DNA from: a virus | DNA length: 35,668 bases | IMG/VR virus record: IMGVR_UViG_3300004806_000007 | Coordinates: 1 to 35,668 of that record | Strand: one strand, 5' to 3' | Part shown: piece by piece, positions 8,158 to 15,899 of the stretch | How the letters are laid out: every line of letters begins with the position of its first letter | How positions within the stretch are numbered: the stretch's first letter is position 1 | Translations under genes and position numbers: made by a program | Notes under the pieces: model-generated | What the model saw: only the letters and a program-made list of their open reading frames with translations | Databases searched by the model: none | Told to the model about the DNA's origin: nothing

Positions 8158-9153
8158 TTACGCAGTATAAGAGCCACTACTTAAAAAAGTCATTACAGTA
8201 TTTGACCCATTAGTTGTTATTGTTGGTGATCCTGTAACTGCACCTGTGTAATTAATTGAAGGAACAGATAAAACTACAATTCCTGAACCACCATTTCCTG
8301 AAGAAGCTCCTCCGCCACCACCAGTATTTGTAGATCCATTTGTATTGTAATTCCCACCCCCCCCTGTACCCCCTGTACCTGTATTAAACCCGCCTCCACC
8401 TCCAGCATATGTAGTAGCAGTTCCTGATATAGAACTAGATGACCCATTTCCACCATTATTTGTAGAGCCAGCAGCACCAGCACCACCGCCTCCGCCACCG
8501 TAAACATTACTTAAAGATGTTGCTCCAGCATTGCCTTGACCAGATGTTCCCGAACCTCCCGCATTAGTAGCGCCACTTCCTGCTGTTGCACCAGCGCCAC
8601 CTCCCCCTGATCCTCCAGCTACTCCTAAACCTGATCCGTTTCCGTTTCCTCCGCCCCCTCCACCTATTGCGGTTGCGATTCCTGATATTGATGAATTTGA
8701 ACCATTTGTTCCAGGTGTTGTTGAAACAGCAACTGCACCACCAGAACCAACAATAATTGAATATGCAGAGCCAGCAATTAAAGTAACAGTAGAAGCAATT
8801 AATCCGCCAGCACCCCCACCTCCGCCATAAAAAGCACCACCACCGCCCCCGCCTGCGACAACAAGATATGATGCAGTATACGAAAGTCCTTTGTTAAATT
8901 GAATCCATGAAGAAGATGTTGAGTCATACCACTCAGGATATTTAGTTGTACTATTTTGGCGAATCATTCCAGAAACACCCGTTGGTCTTTGCGCTGTTGT
9001 ACCAACTGGAATTAATGCTGCTTGAGCAGTTGCATCGGTAATAACTAGCGTTCCATTTGCCGCAGGCACAGTCAATGCCAACGTTGAAGCTGTGTCCGAT
9101 CCTGTTAGTGCGGTGCTACCGCCAGATGCGCCTTGAAAGACAAGAGTTCCCAT
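8158..9153 (-). CDS. Polyglycine-rich adhesin / tail fibre tip (331 aa)
   Basis: After a fibre-type N-terminus (residues 1-90, including LTVPAANGTLVITD and PEWYDSTSSSWIQF), residues about 95-295 form a glycine-rich domain introduced by YLVVAGGGGGG. It has many runs of 5-6 Gly (GGGGGGNG, YGGGGGGAGAAG, YAGGGGGFNTGTGGTGGGG). It closes with GGSGIVVLSVPS and a short C-terminal beta tail. This is the YLVVAGGGGGG-type domain; in the gp38 adhesin of phage S16, polyglycine helices pack into a sandwich whose loops bind the receptor. Receptor binding here is inferred by analogy. It is separated by 8 bp from the large fibre gene and has its own AGGAAAT ribosome site. Confidence 0.7.
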   Translation of the reverse strand: MGTLVFQGASGGSTALTGSDTASTLALTVPAANGTLVITDATAQAALIPVGTTAQRPTGVSGMIRQNSTTKYPEWYDSTSSSWIQFNKGLSYTASYLVVAGGGGGGAFYGGGGGAGGLIASTVTLIAGSAYSIIVGSGGAVAVSTTPGTNGSNSSISGIATAIGGGGGGNGNGSGLGVAGGSGGGGAGATAGSGATNAGGSGTSGQGNAGATSLSNVYGGGGGGAGAAGSTNNGGNGSSSSISGTATTYAGGGGGFNTGTGGTGGGGNYNTNGSTNTGGGGGASSGNGGSGIVVLSVPSINYTGAVTGSPTITTNGSNTVMTFLSSGSYTA

Positions 9154-9161
9154 AATATTTC

Positions 9162-11408
9162 CTATGGTGCAATAATTATTGATGACGCAGTCATTGCGCC
9201 TGTAGATGGGTTATATTTTAGTTTAGTTGACGATGTATAGATAGTACTTAAACTGCCGCTAGTTGCGGACGTAAAGTTAATATACCTAGTTCCGTTTGTA
9301 GTCGTATCATCCGTAATCGTCGCACCGCTACCACCAGATGCCGCTACCGTAATTGAACCTGATGCGTTGGTAATGGTAATTCCCGTACCCGCAGTCAATG
9401 TTGTGCGAGTAAATCCCGTACCATTACCTATGTCTAATGCACCGTTTGCAGGTGTAGAAGTTAATCCTGTACCGCCATACGCTACACCAATCGTTGTAGC
9501 ATTCCACGTTCCCGCGGCAAGTGTGCCAACGCCAGTAATGCCCGTATAAGAACCTGAAATCTGCGCTGATGGCACAGTACCAGATGATAAGTTTGAAGCG
9601 TTTAATGATGTTAATGACGCGCCAGACCCGCTAAATCCTGTAGAGCTCAATACTCCCGTTGATGGGTTGTATTGATATTTTGTAGAACTTGTGTAAACAG
9701 TAGATAATGTGCCGCTTGTTGCGCTTGCAAACAAAGGATAACGCGCCGAATTCGTAGAAGTATCATCTGATACCGATACCGAAGCTGTAATTGTTGTCCA
9801 GCTAGGTGCGCTAGTTCCGTTTGACGTTAAAACTTGACCTGATGTGCCGTTAGCAACAAAAGATGTAGCACCCGCACCCGTTTGATAAGGTATTTGACTT
9901 GCGATGCCGCCTGCTAAGTTTGTAGCTGTGGTTGCACTTGTCGCTGTGGATGCCGATCCTACTGATAACGTAGATTGTGCAACATATTGCGGTGCTGATG
10001 CGCCTGCTGTTAACACATAATTAGTTGTGCCTAGCGATAAGAATCCTGTTGCACCAACACCAGTTTGGTAAGGCAATGCACCCGTTGTGCCGCCAGCCAC
10101 GTTAGTTGCTGATGTTGCAGATGCAACCGCACCGCTAACAATTGACCCTAATATTGACGTAATCCACGCAGGGTTTGAGTACGATCCTGTTGTATAAACA
10201 CCGTTAGTCACAGTTGCGGCATTACCGCCGATGTTCAAAGAAGTTGCTGTGCCTGTTAACCCTGTGCCAGGGCCACTAAACTGTGTAGATGCAGTGATCG
10301 TTGTCCCACCAACCGTAGAGCCACTAATAGGCGTTCCCGAAATACTGCCGCCAGTAATTGATACGTTATTGGCATTCTGTGTAGACATTGTGCCTAAACC
10401 AGAAATTGCCGTGTTTGGTATAGTTGTTGATGCTGTTGCTGCGCTTGCACCGTTACCATACAAATAACCCGTAAGGTTTGACGCGCCAGTACCGCCGTAA
10501 GTAGGACTAATCAGCGAGGCATTCCATGTTCCCGCGGTCAACGTGCCTACACCCGTAATTCCTGTGTAAGAACCAGAAATAAGCGACGAAGCAATCGTGC
10601 CAGACGTGATTTGTGATGCACCAATAGCAATTGCAGTCGTTGCCGCACTTGTTAATTGACCTTGTGCGTTGACAGTAAATGTACCAACGCTTGATGCTGA
10701 ACCATAAGAGTTAGCAGTAACAGTCGTATTCGTAATGCTAAAAGTATTAGAGCTAAGGGTTAACCCTGTTCCTGCAAAATATGTACCGTTTCCTGAAAAT
10801 TGCACCCAAGGCATAGCAGTAACGCCAATTGTGCCTGTAGAAGATGCCGTACAAACCCATCCAGTATTAGCTTGTGAACCATTTAAAAGTACTGTGTATG
10901 CGCCTGAAACCTCAGACCATACATTCATATCACTTGCTCTTGTCCAAGCGCTTGCAGATGCAATATAGATGCCGTTTTGTGACGATGTACCTTGGTTTTT
11001 AACTAATACTCGATCACCAGAAAGTGTCGTATAAGTATCAATTGTCTGCAAACCTGACAATGTAATTGATACAGTTGTACCAACAGCGCAAGCCGCCTTT
11101 GGGCCAAGACCCTGCGCTACCGTATCAACATATAGCTTATTTGCGATATCAGAAGCGTTTGATGGCGAAGTACTAATTTGTCCAGTAGTCGTACTTAAAT
11201 TGGTAAATGCGCCTGTAGATGGCGTTGTTGCACCAATTGGACTACTGTCTAGCGTTGAATTGGTAATCGTCAACCCTGTTTGAATAGGGTTTGCCGTGGC
11301 ATAAAATGTCTGGTTTTGACCAATAAACGTATTAAAACTGCCATCCAAGTTAAAGTACGCTTGAACTGGCAGTAAGTTTTGGTCAACAGTCAGGCTTGGG
11401 TTAGCCAT
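9162..11408 (-). CDS. Large tail fibre protein with repeated modules (748 aa)
   Basis: The N-terminus (MANPSLTVDQNLLPVQAYFNLDGSFNTFIGQ) is followed by a phage fibre segment (NKLYVDTVAQGLGPKAACAVGTT, RVLVKNQG, NGIYIAS, WTRASDMN) found in many tail fibres. The body is Thr/Ser/Gly-rich with internal duplications. GSYTGITGVGTL-AGTWNA occurs twice, YGGTG twice, and a longer unit (DDT-TN---RY, SATSG-LST-YTSSTK, YNPSTG) twice. It ends without a chaperone (S74) or lectin domain, so the receptor-binding tip is probably supplied by the Gly-rich adhesin encoded next. Confidence 0.7.
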   Translation of the reverse strand: MANPSLTVDQNLLPVQAYFNLDGSFNTFIGQNQTFYATANPIQTGLTITNSTLDSSPIGATTPSTGAFTNLSTTTGQISTSPSNASDIANKLYVDTVAQGLGPKAACAVGTTVSITLSGLQTIDTYTTLSGDRVLVKNQGTSSQNGIYIASASAWTRASDMNVWSEVSGAYTVLLNGSQANTGWVCTASSTGTIGVTAMPWVQFSGNGTYFAGTGLTLSSNTFSITNTTVTANSYGSASSVGTFTVNAQGQLTSAATTAIAIGASQITSGTIASSLISGSYTGITGVGTLTAGTWNASLISPTYGGTGASNLTGYLYGNGASAATASTTIPNTAISGLGTMSTQNANNVSITGGSISGTPISGSTVGGTTITASTQFSGPGTGLTGTATSLNIGGNAATVTNGVYTTGSYSNPAWITSILGSIVSGAVASATSATNVAGGTTGALPYQTGVGATGFLSLGTTNYVLTAGASAPQYVAQSTLSVGSASTATSATTATNLAGGIASQIPYQTGAGATSFVANGTSGQVLTSNGTSAPSWTTITASVSVSDDTSTNSARYPLFASATSGTLSTVYTSSTKYQYNPSTGVLSSTGFSGSGASLTSLNASNLSSGTVPSAQISGSYTGITGVGTLAAGTWNATTIGVAYGGTGLTSTPANGALDIGNGTGFTRTTLTAGTGITITNASGSITVAASGGSGATITDDTTTNGTRYINFTSATSGSLSTIYTSSTKLKYNPSTGAMTASSIIIAP

Positions 11409-11420
11409 TCACTACCCCTT

Positions 11421-11768
11421 TTATGACTGATCGTTAATACAAGTAACGTATAAGAGTCCAGCAGATGTTGTATTGCTAACAGCAGTCATGTAAAACGGAG
11501 ATGTTGGTACAGCCAATACTACTGGCGTAGTCATCAATGGCGGTAATACGAAGCTGCCAGGCGTCCCATCCGCGGGAAACGTAGCAACAGGCGCAGGCGT
11601 ATAGTTTGCCACTGCAATCGCCATTGGTGCAGCACCAAGATTCAAAAACGATGCAAAGTTAACTTGATCGTTTGTATTATCATTGATCTGAACTGATGCG
11701 TGTGCCGTACTAGTTACCGACAAGGCATAAGTTTGACCAGCAACTCGTAAAACGCTGGTATTTGACAT
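11421..11768 (-). CDS. Small virion protein, possibly capsid decoration (115 aa)
   Basis: The sequence is beta-type and rich in Ala, Thr, Val, Pro and Asn (SVTSTAHASVQINDNTNDQVNFASFLNLGAAPMAIAV, VVLAVPTSPFYMTAVSNTTSAGLLYVTCIND), with no charged clusters, transmembrane segment or enzyme motif. It is transcribed with two similar-sized genes (11771-12097 and 12873-13307) between coat and fibre. Such small beta proteins are typically decoration or fibre-attachment proteins. I do not recognise a family. Confidence 0.45.
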   Translation of the reverse strand: MSNTSVLRVAGQTYALSVTSTAHASVQINDNTNDQVNFASFLNLGAAPMAIAVANYTPAPVATFPADGTPGSFVLPPLMTTPVVLAVPTSPFYMTAVSNTTSAGLLYVTCINDQS

Positions 11769-11770
11769 AA

Positions 11771-12097
11771 TTACACCGCCGTGGCAGGTAATGGGCCTTC
11801 AGCACGAACAACTTGAAATATGTAAGCGCCAGCAATCGGTGTTGCAGTAGCTGACGTTGAATTCAAAAATTGAACGCTCAAAATTCCAGTTGTATAGCAG
11901 TCACATTCCGCAGACACAATACCTGCCGTTTGAACGCCGACAGCACCAACACATTGAATAATGTCAGAAGTTTGTAGACCTGGAATAGTAAAGGTTTGAA
12001 CCGCTGAAATGTAAGGAGAAACACCTGATGGTGTTAACGATGGCTGCATATAAAACGTTGACAACGCATTGCCACGAGCAATAGTAGTTGAAGGCAT
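11771..12097 (-). CDS. Small virion protein (108 aa)
   Basis: The protein is hydrophobic-polar beta-type with a short Cys pair (SAECDCYTTG at about residues 60-69). The pattern TFTIPGLQTSDIIQCVGAVGVQTAGIVSAECD, ILSVQFLNSTSATATPIAG, and AYIFQVVRAEGPLP at the end suggests an immunoglobulin-like or jelly-roll fold used in head decoration. The ribosome site AAAGGAAT precedes the ATG, and a perfect 14-bp palindrome (12114-12127) lies just upstream. It is separated by 2 bp from the next gene. No family is recognised. Confidence 0.45.
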   Translation of the reverse strand: MPSTTIARGNALSTFYMQPSLTPSGVSPYISAVQTFTIPGLQTSDIIQCVGAVGVQTAGIVSAECDCYTTGILSVQFLNSTSATATPIAGAYIFQVVRAEGPLPATAV

Positions 12098-12130
12098 AAT
12101 TATTCCTTTAGGAAAGTAGTACTACTTAAC

Positions 12131-12823
12131 TTATTTTACATCGTTTTGGAAACTTCTCAAATAATTACCAATATGTGCTACATAACTTTTCGTGCCAACA
12201 TGACCCATCTCAAACTCAAAGTCTGCCCAAACTTTACCGCCAATGTCACGCCATCTTTGGCAAAATGCTAAATCTTCACTCAATCTATCGTCGGGCAAAT
12301 CGTAAGGGTCAAAGACTGGCCAAAACTCTGATGAATCATGCAATCCACGTTTTGTATGCTTTGGATATGCCTTTACCATCTGTTCTACGCAATTGCGCGA
12401 GATTTTCATAAACCCGCCAGGCAATCCAGCCACTTCAACCATACCTGTTTCAGGATCGGCAGGGTAACTGTCTTTAACATCTAATCGTAATGGGAACTCA
12501 ATTGGGTCTTTCTTTCTTGGATAAACGCCACCACACAAATCTACAGGGTGATCAATAATTTTTAATAAAGCGTTTTCTTCCCAAAATACATCGTCATCAA
12601 CAAAGACTAAGGTATCACAACTTGAACGATAAAAAGTAGCAAGAATTGCACCCCTACTGCCTGCAATATCAGAGTTACCTAAATCTTCTGCAAAACAGAA
12701 TTTATCGCCTCTTAATAACAATTTAATTGAATCACGCATCAAACAACGCATTGTCTGTGTGCAAACCCGTCCAGTGTAGACAGGCATACCAATCATAATG
12801 TCACGCTTCAAATTTATCCCCAT
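12131..12823 (-). CDS. GT-A-fold glycosyltransferase (230 aa)
   Basis: The protein starts IMIGMPVYTGRVC, typical of family 2-like glycosyltransferases, and carries LVFVDDDVFWEENALLKII (about residues 72-90) with the DxD metal/sugar-nucleotide motif. It then has LCGGVYPRK, a VAGLPGGFMKISR acceptor loop, and a C-terminal LSEDLAFCQRWRDIGGKVWADFEFEMGHVG segment with the usual ED...C motif and a histidine. It would transfer a sugar from a nucleotide donor to a virion protein, DNA or host glycan; the acceptor is unknown. The first ATG has no good ribosome site; an ATG 27 bases downstream (MIGMPVYTG) is possible. An intrinsic terminator sits immediately upstream. Confidence 0.7.
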   Translation of the reverse strand: MGINLKRDIMIGMPVYTGRVCTQTMRCLMRDSIKLLLRGDKFCFAEDLGNSDIAGSRGAILATFYRSSCDTLVFVDDDVFWEENALLKIIDHPVDLCGGVYPRKKDPIEFPLRLDVKDSYPADPETGMVEVAGLPGGFMKISRNCVEQMVKAYPKHTKRGLHDSSEFWPVFDPYDLPDDRLSEDLAFCQRWRDIGGKVWADFEFEMGHVGTKSYVAHIGNYLRSFQNDVK

Positions 12824-12825
12824 AC

Positions 12826-12858
12826 AAAAAGCCCACCCTCACAATGAGAGCAGGCTTT
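12826..12858 (-). terminator. Intrinsic terminator between small virion gene and glycosyltransferase
   Basis: On the minus strand AAAGCC (12858-12853) pairs with GGCTTT (12833-12828), with a second inner helix around CTCTCATTGTGAG. The stem runs directly into TTTTT. It lies after the stop of 12873-13307 and ends 3 bp before the glycosyltransferase start, so it may reduce late transcription into the fibre genes or separate transcripts. Confidence 0.65.
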
Positions 12859-12872
12859 AAGTTTACTACATA

Positions 12873-13307
12873 TTACGACAGATCGTAACCGTAAACGTAT
12901 ACGTCAATCGTGCCAGTTGCCGAAGCAGTTGCCACGTTAACATACAGTGTTTGTGCAGTCTGTTGCAGAGCAGGATAAGATGCTGCGCTAACAGTAACAT
13001 AACTTGTGGTTGTGTTGCTGGTAGTAGCGGCAGTCAAAATAGCTTGTGTGCTATTGCCTTGCGAGATTGCATTGTAAACACCAATATAAACGCTTGCGAT
13101 ACCTGCAACAGTTGCTGTGCCGTTTACTGCGTTGGCAAGAACAACCGAAACAGGAACGTATCCAGTTGCGTTGTTAATTGCAATAGGAGTGTCACCCGTT
13201 GCAGTCAAAGAAACTGCTTTCTGAACAGCCAACAAGCGCAATGCTTGGTTGGTTGCTAGGTTTGATGGGTGGGTGCTGACTGTACTAGCTGCGCCTGGGT
13301 TTGCCAT
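12873..13307 (-). CDS. Small virion protein, possible capsid decoration (144 aa)
   Basis: The protein is Ala/Thr/Val/Ser-rich and beta-type (LRLLAVQKAVSLTATGDTPIAINNATGYVPVSVVLANAV, VYIGVYNAIS, TIDVYVYGYDLS). It is almost uncharged and has no membrane segment. It is the first gene after the coat protein, the usual position for a head decoration or head-fibre protein. It is preceded by a GC hairpin and followed by an intrinsic terminator, so it may sit on a strongly expressed coat mRNA. No family is recognised. Confidence 0.5.
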   Translation of the reverse strand: MANPGAASTVSTHPSNLATNQALRLLAVQKAVSLTATGDTPIAINNATGYVPVSVVLANAVNGTATVAGIASVYIGVYNAISQGNSTQAILTAATTSNTTTSYVTVSAASYPALQQTAQTLYVNVATASATGTIDVYVYGYDLS

Positions 13308-13335
13308 GATAAATTTCCTTTTAAAGTTTAATAAC

Positions 13336-13351
13336 GGGGGGCGAACCCCCC
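13336..13351 (-). other. UUCG-loop hairpin after the coat gene
   Basis: The minus strand reads GGGGGG-TTCG-CCCCCC, eight bases after the coat stop. It is a very stable six-G:C stem with a UUCG tetraloop. It is followed by GTTATTAAACTTT rather than a clean U-run, so it may protect the 3' end of coat mRNA or act as a weak terminator. Confidence 0.6.
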
Positions 13352-13358
13352 ACTAAAT

Positions 13359-14873
13359 TTAGGCTGCTACACGGCAAGCCAGTTCTGGGTATAACGGAGC
13401 CCAACCATATAAGACATCGAGCCTAGTAGGTATAGAGTCATTATTGCATTCTGTTACTTTCAGCTTTCGCTTACTGACCATTTTCATGGCGGTTCAAGTT
13501 CTTCGACTCAAACTCAGCGACTTCAATTCAGTTATATCGCTGTTCAGACTATCGCATCATCCACTTGGGATGTTCTCTCACTTAGTCGTTCACGGTGCTT
13601 TCGCTTCCGCCCTGTCGTCTGCTTCCAGACTTCCAAGTCAATCAGAGAGAATTTTCCATAGTAGGTTTCCCTACTAGGCCACCAATTCAAACAACGAATC
13701 GTTTGAAGCGTTAATGGTATATTGACGAACTACACGCATACTAAGACCAATTTCCTTATCGCTAGCACGTCCAGCAAAGTGAACGCCTTCGGGCAACTCA
13801 AGGTCAGCCACAGCCAGCGTAAATGCGTTACGGTGCATTACGATGTTTTGTGGGGAAACTGTACCTGATTTGTCAAAAGGAGTAACAACAGCGCTAGAAG
13901 CAGTTGCCGAAACATAAACGTTTTGGAATTGACCAGCGGTAATGATTGCCGGCGAAACTGTCACAGAAGCTGACGAACCCGAACCAATGGTAACAGCACC
14001 AGTAACAACGAAGTTACGCAGTTTGTTTGAACCATAAGCCTGACGGTTTTGTGGGTTGACTGCATAAACGTTGGCGATCTGGATAACGTCACCTTGCTGC
14101 AAGTTAGCGGCAGCAGAAGCAGCAGAAATCGTGATTGTCGAAGTTGATGCCCAACCAGAAGTCAACGAACCAGTGAAAGTTGCAGTGTTGGTTGCCAAAG
14201 TTGCAGAAGCATACGAACCAAACGTCTGTGACACAACGTTTTGATCCATCTTCCATGTCATACCAGCAGAGTCAACGCCCATCAAACCTTTTTCGTATTG
14301 ACGTGCAATTTTCTCAGCAGGCATGAACAAACCTTTTAAGCTGTCAACGATAGTTGCAGAAGTAAAGGGTTCAACGATACATGAACGGCGACCATCGCGT
14401 GGTGCGCCTTCAGCATCAAGGTAAGCGCCAGCGGTCAGATATGTAATCAGACCAGTTGGGGGCGTACCAGCAGTACCAACGATGTTGGCAGTGTTGTTCT
14501 TAGCCATGACCAAACCATCACGGTCAATCTTGTTGGCAATAGCTGCGACAGCAGGCTTGAGAACACGATCGCTAAACATATCAAGCGACAATGCCAAGTC
14601 TTGAGTCGTAAACTGTGTGTCAACGTGGAATTGAGTCGAAAGGGTAACTGGAACGCTTGATTCGACAAAATCTTCAACGTTAAGAGCAGAGCCAGTCGTA
14701 CCAATAAAGCGACCAGGACGGCGAACGTTAACAGTGTTACCAATCTTTGCGCCAACAACAGCAAATTGGTCATCATAGTTACGATCAACTTCAGAAGTGA
14801 ACGTAAGTTCGTTTTCGAGAACCATTAAGGCCTCGTTAGTAATCTTACTAATGGTTAGCAAATTGTTTGCCAT
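13359..14873 (-). CDS. Major coat protein, P22 gp5-like, split gene (exons 14873-13714 and 13446-13359; 415 aa)
   Basis: Exon 1 (1160 nt) encodes MANNLLTISKITNEALMVLEN through MRVVRQYT. Exon 2 (88 nt) encodes the remainder, NNDSIPTRLDVLYGWAPLYP to ELACRVAA. Splicing joins ACC AT|C AAT and keeps frame, giving 415 aa, close to P22 coat (430 aa). NVRRPGRF, STQFHVDTQFTTQDLAL, DLELPEGVHFAGRAS and the C-terminal RLDVLYGW..LYPELACR segment are typical of this HK97-fold coat family. Reading through without splicing gives a 399-aa product ending NASNDSLFELVA at 13674, which would lack the conserved C-terminus. The gene lies between scaffold and decoration genes. Confidence 0.9.
13447..13713 (-). ncRNA. 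Group I self-splicing intron (267 nt) in the coat gene
   Basis: Exon 1 ends CCAU and pairs with the intron GUGG (13682-13679; U-G wobble at the splice site). Exon 2 begins CAAU and pairs with the adjacent AUUG (13686-13683), giving P1 and P10 in one guide AUUGGUGG. P2 is a 7-bp hairpin with a GAAA loop (13659-13676). The core has R-type AACGACUAAG (13583-13587 in P7) and S-type GAUAGUCUGAAC (13542-13553). Also present are P8 CAUCC/GGAUG (13558-13572) and P9 CAGCGA/UCGCUG (13515-13542), plus further GAAA-loop hairpins. The intron ends in G (13447). Core words closely resemble the Staphylococcus phage Twort group I introns. No homing endonuclease is encoded inside. Confidence 0.92.
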
Positions 14874-14898
14874 GATATTTCCTTTAAATTAGATTTGT

Positions 14899-15801
14899 TT
14901 ATCTAATCTTCCTCGCCAATCTTGCCTCTTTCCATTGTTGATAAGTACCATGAAATTCGCCATTAGCGTTAATCGGTACATCCGCAGCAGAACTAGACGC
15001 TTTCAATGGGCGAATAGGACTAGGTGCTTTAGACTGCCTAGCAACAGGTTTTGCCTCTGGTTCGTCTTTTACTTCAAAACGAACTTCCAATTTCCCAAGT
15101 TCTTTGAGTGCCTTTGCAACAGGCATTTCAGCCAGTTTACGAGCGTAATCGGTGTTTTCGGCTAAGTGATATAAGAGTTCAGGGCCTACATCACTTTCAA
15201 TAATTGCATCACGAATTGCGTCATTTACTGCCACATCTGCGCTAGCAATCATTTCCTCGAAATCAGGCATTTTTACCTTAGCAGCCTCAACTTTTTGCGC
15301 CCAAGCACTAATAACTTTGGTTCGCTCTTCGTTAGCTCTGCGGTCAGCTTCTGCCTTGTCACGCTCTGCAAGTACTTTTTCTACATTCCATTCAGACAAC
15401 GCTTTTGCGTATTCAAAAGCATCCTGAAATTGGCTTGGTTGGGGTTCTTGACCTAAAGGTTCTGCCGCTACTTGCGGATTTGCCTTCTGTTCATTTTCCC
15501 TTAAACGTGCTTCTAATGCTTCTTTAGCTGCTCTCTCTCTTGCAACTTCTTGTTGCGCCAGTTCTAATCGCTTTGAAACATCAGAAAATCGTTTTACAAC
15601 TTTAGGATTTTCCTTCGGCTTATCTGTTACTTCCGCTTCGTTTTCCGCTTCTGGTTCGCTCTGTGATTCTGCCTCTACTGTGCGCTCTGATTCCTCAGCC
15701 TGCTCAGGAGCATTTTCTACAGCCAATCCCAGTTTTTGTGCGTTAAATTCCGCTAAATTTTCACTTGTTACTACTGTTCCTGCTTCTCTTGCATCTGACA
15801 T
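14899..15801 (-). CDS. Scaffolding protein (300 aa)
   Basis: The protein is highly charged with a strongly acidic N-terminal third (EQAEESERTVEAESQSEPEAENEAEV). A basic/acidic coiled coil follows (about residues 65-105, RFSDVSKRLELAQQEVARERAAKEALEARL), then a helical middle and a short basic C-terminus (QQWKEARLARKIR). The basic tail matches the coat-binding helix-turn-helix end of P22 scaffold (gp8), which has 303 residues, almost the same length. It sits between portal and coat, the canonical position, and would guide procapsid assembly and then exit. Confidence 0.8.
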   Translation of the reverse strand: MSDAREAGTVVTSENLAEFNAQKLGLAVENAPEQAEESERTVEAESQSEPEAENEAEVTDKPKENPKVVKRFSDVSKRLELAQQEVARERAAKEALEARLRENEQKANPQVAAEPLGQEPQPSQFQDAFEYAKALSEWNVEKVLAERDKAEADRRANEERTKVISAWAQKVEAAKVKMPDFEEMIASADVAVNDAIRDAIIESDVGPELLYHLAENTDYARKLAEMPVAKALKELGKLEVRFEVKDEPEAKPVARQSKAPSPIRPLKASSSAADVPINANGEFHGTYQQWKEARLARKIR

Positions 15802-15820
15802 TTGAAGTCCTTAATTAAAA

Positions 15821-15872
15821 CTCAGTTAAAAAATTAACTGCTAATAATTATTCTAGTTAAAAGCTAACTAGT
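15821..15872 (-). other. Two tandem AT-rich hairpins between portal and scaffold genes
   Basis: CAGTTAA-AAAA-TTAACTG and CTAGTTA-AAAGC-TAACTAG are two perfect 7-bp stems in the 98-bp gap between portal and scaffold. No T-run follows on the minus strand. They may be RNA processing or stability elements that uncouple portal and scaffold expression; no function is shown by the sequence. Confidence 0.5.
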
Positions 15873-15899
15873 AAGCTATGTTAATAGTTTAATCCTATT

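Noticed and set aside
8274-8507. Minus-strand frame within the Gly-rich adhesin
   Set aside because: It is a low-complexity shadow of glycine codons in a shifted frame, with no independent start signal.
8280-8890. Repetitive GC-rich tract that could be mistaken for a CRISPR or tandem repeat array
   Set aside because: The units are irregular glycine-codon runs inside one ORF; there are no uniform spacers or repeats.
13444-13677. Plus-strand open frame antisense to the coat intron
   Set aside because: It is the complement of the group I intron, has no ribosome site, and coding potential is explained by the RNA structure.
13419-13681. Short inverted repeats (GCCTAGTAGG / CCTACTAGGC) flanking the intron as ends of a transposable element
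   Set aside because: One copy is the P2 helix side of the intron and the other is exon 2 coding sequence; there is no transposase or target duplication.
13359-13714. Coat gene as a frameshifted or truncated pseudogene
   Set aside because: Exact P1/P10 pairing and restored reading frame show a spliced gene rather than damage.
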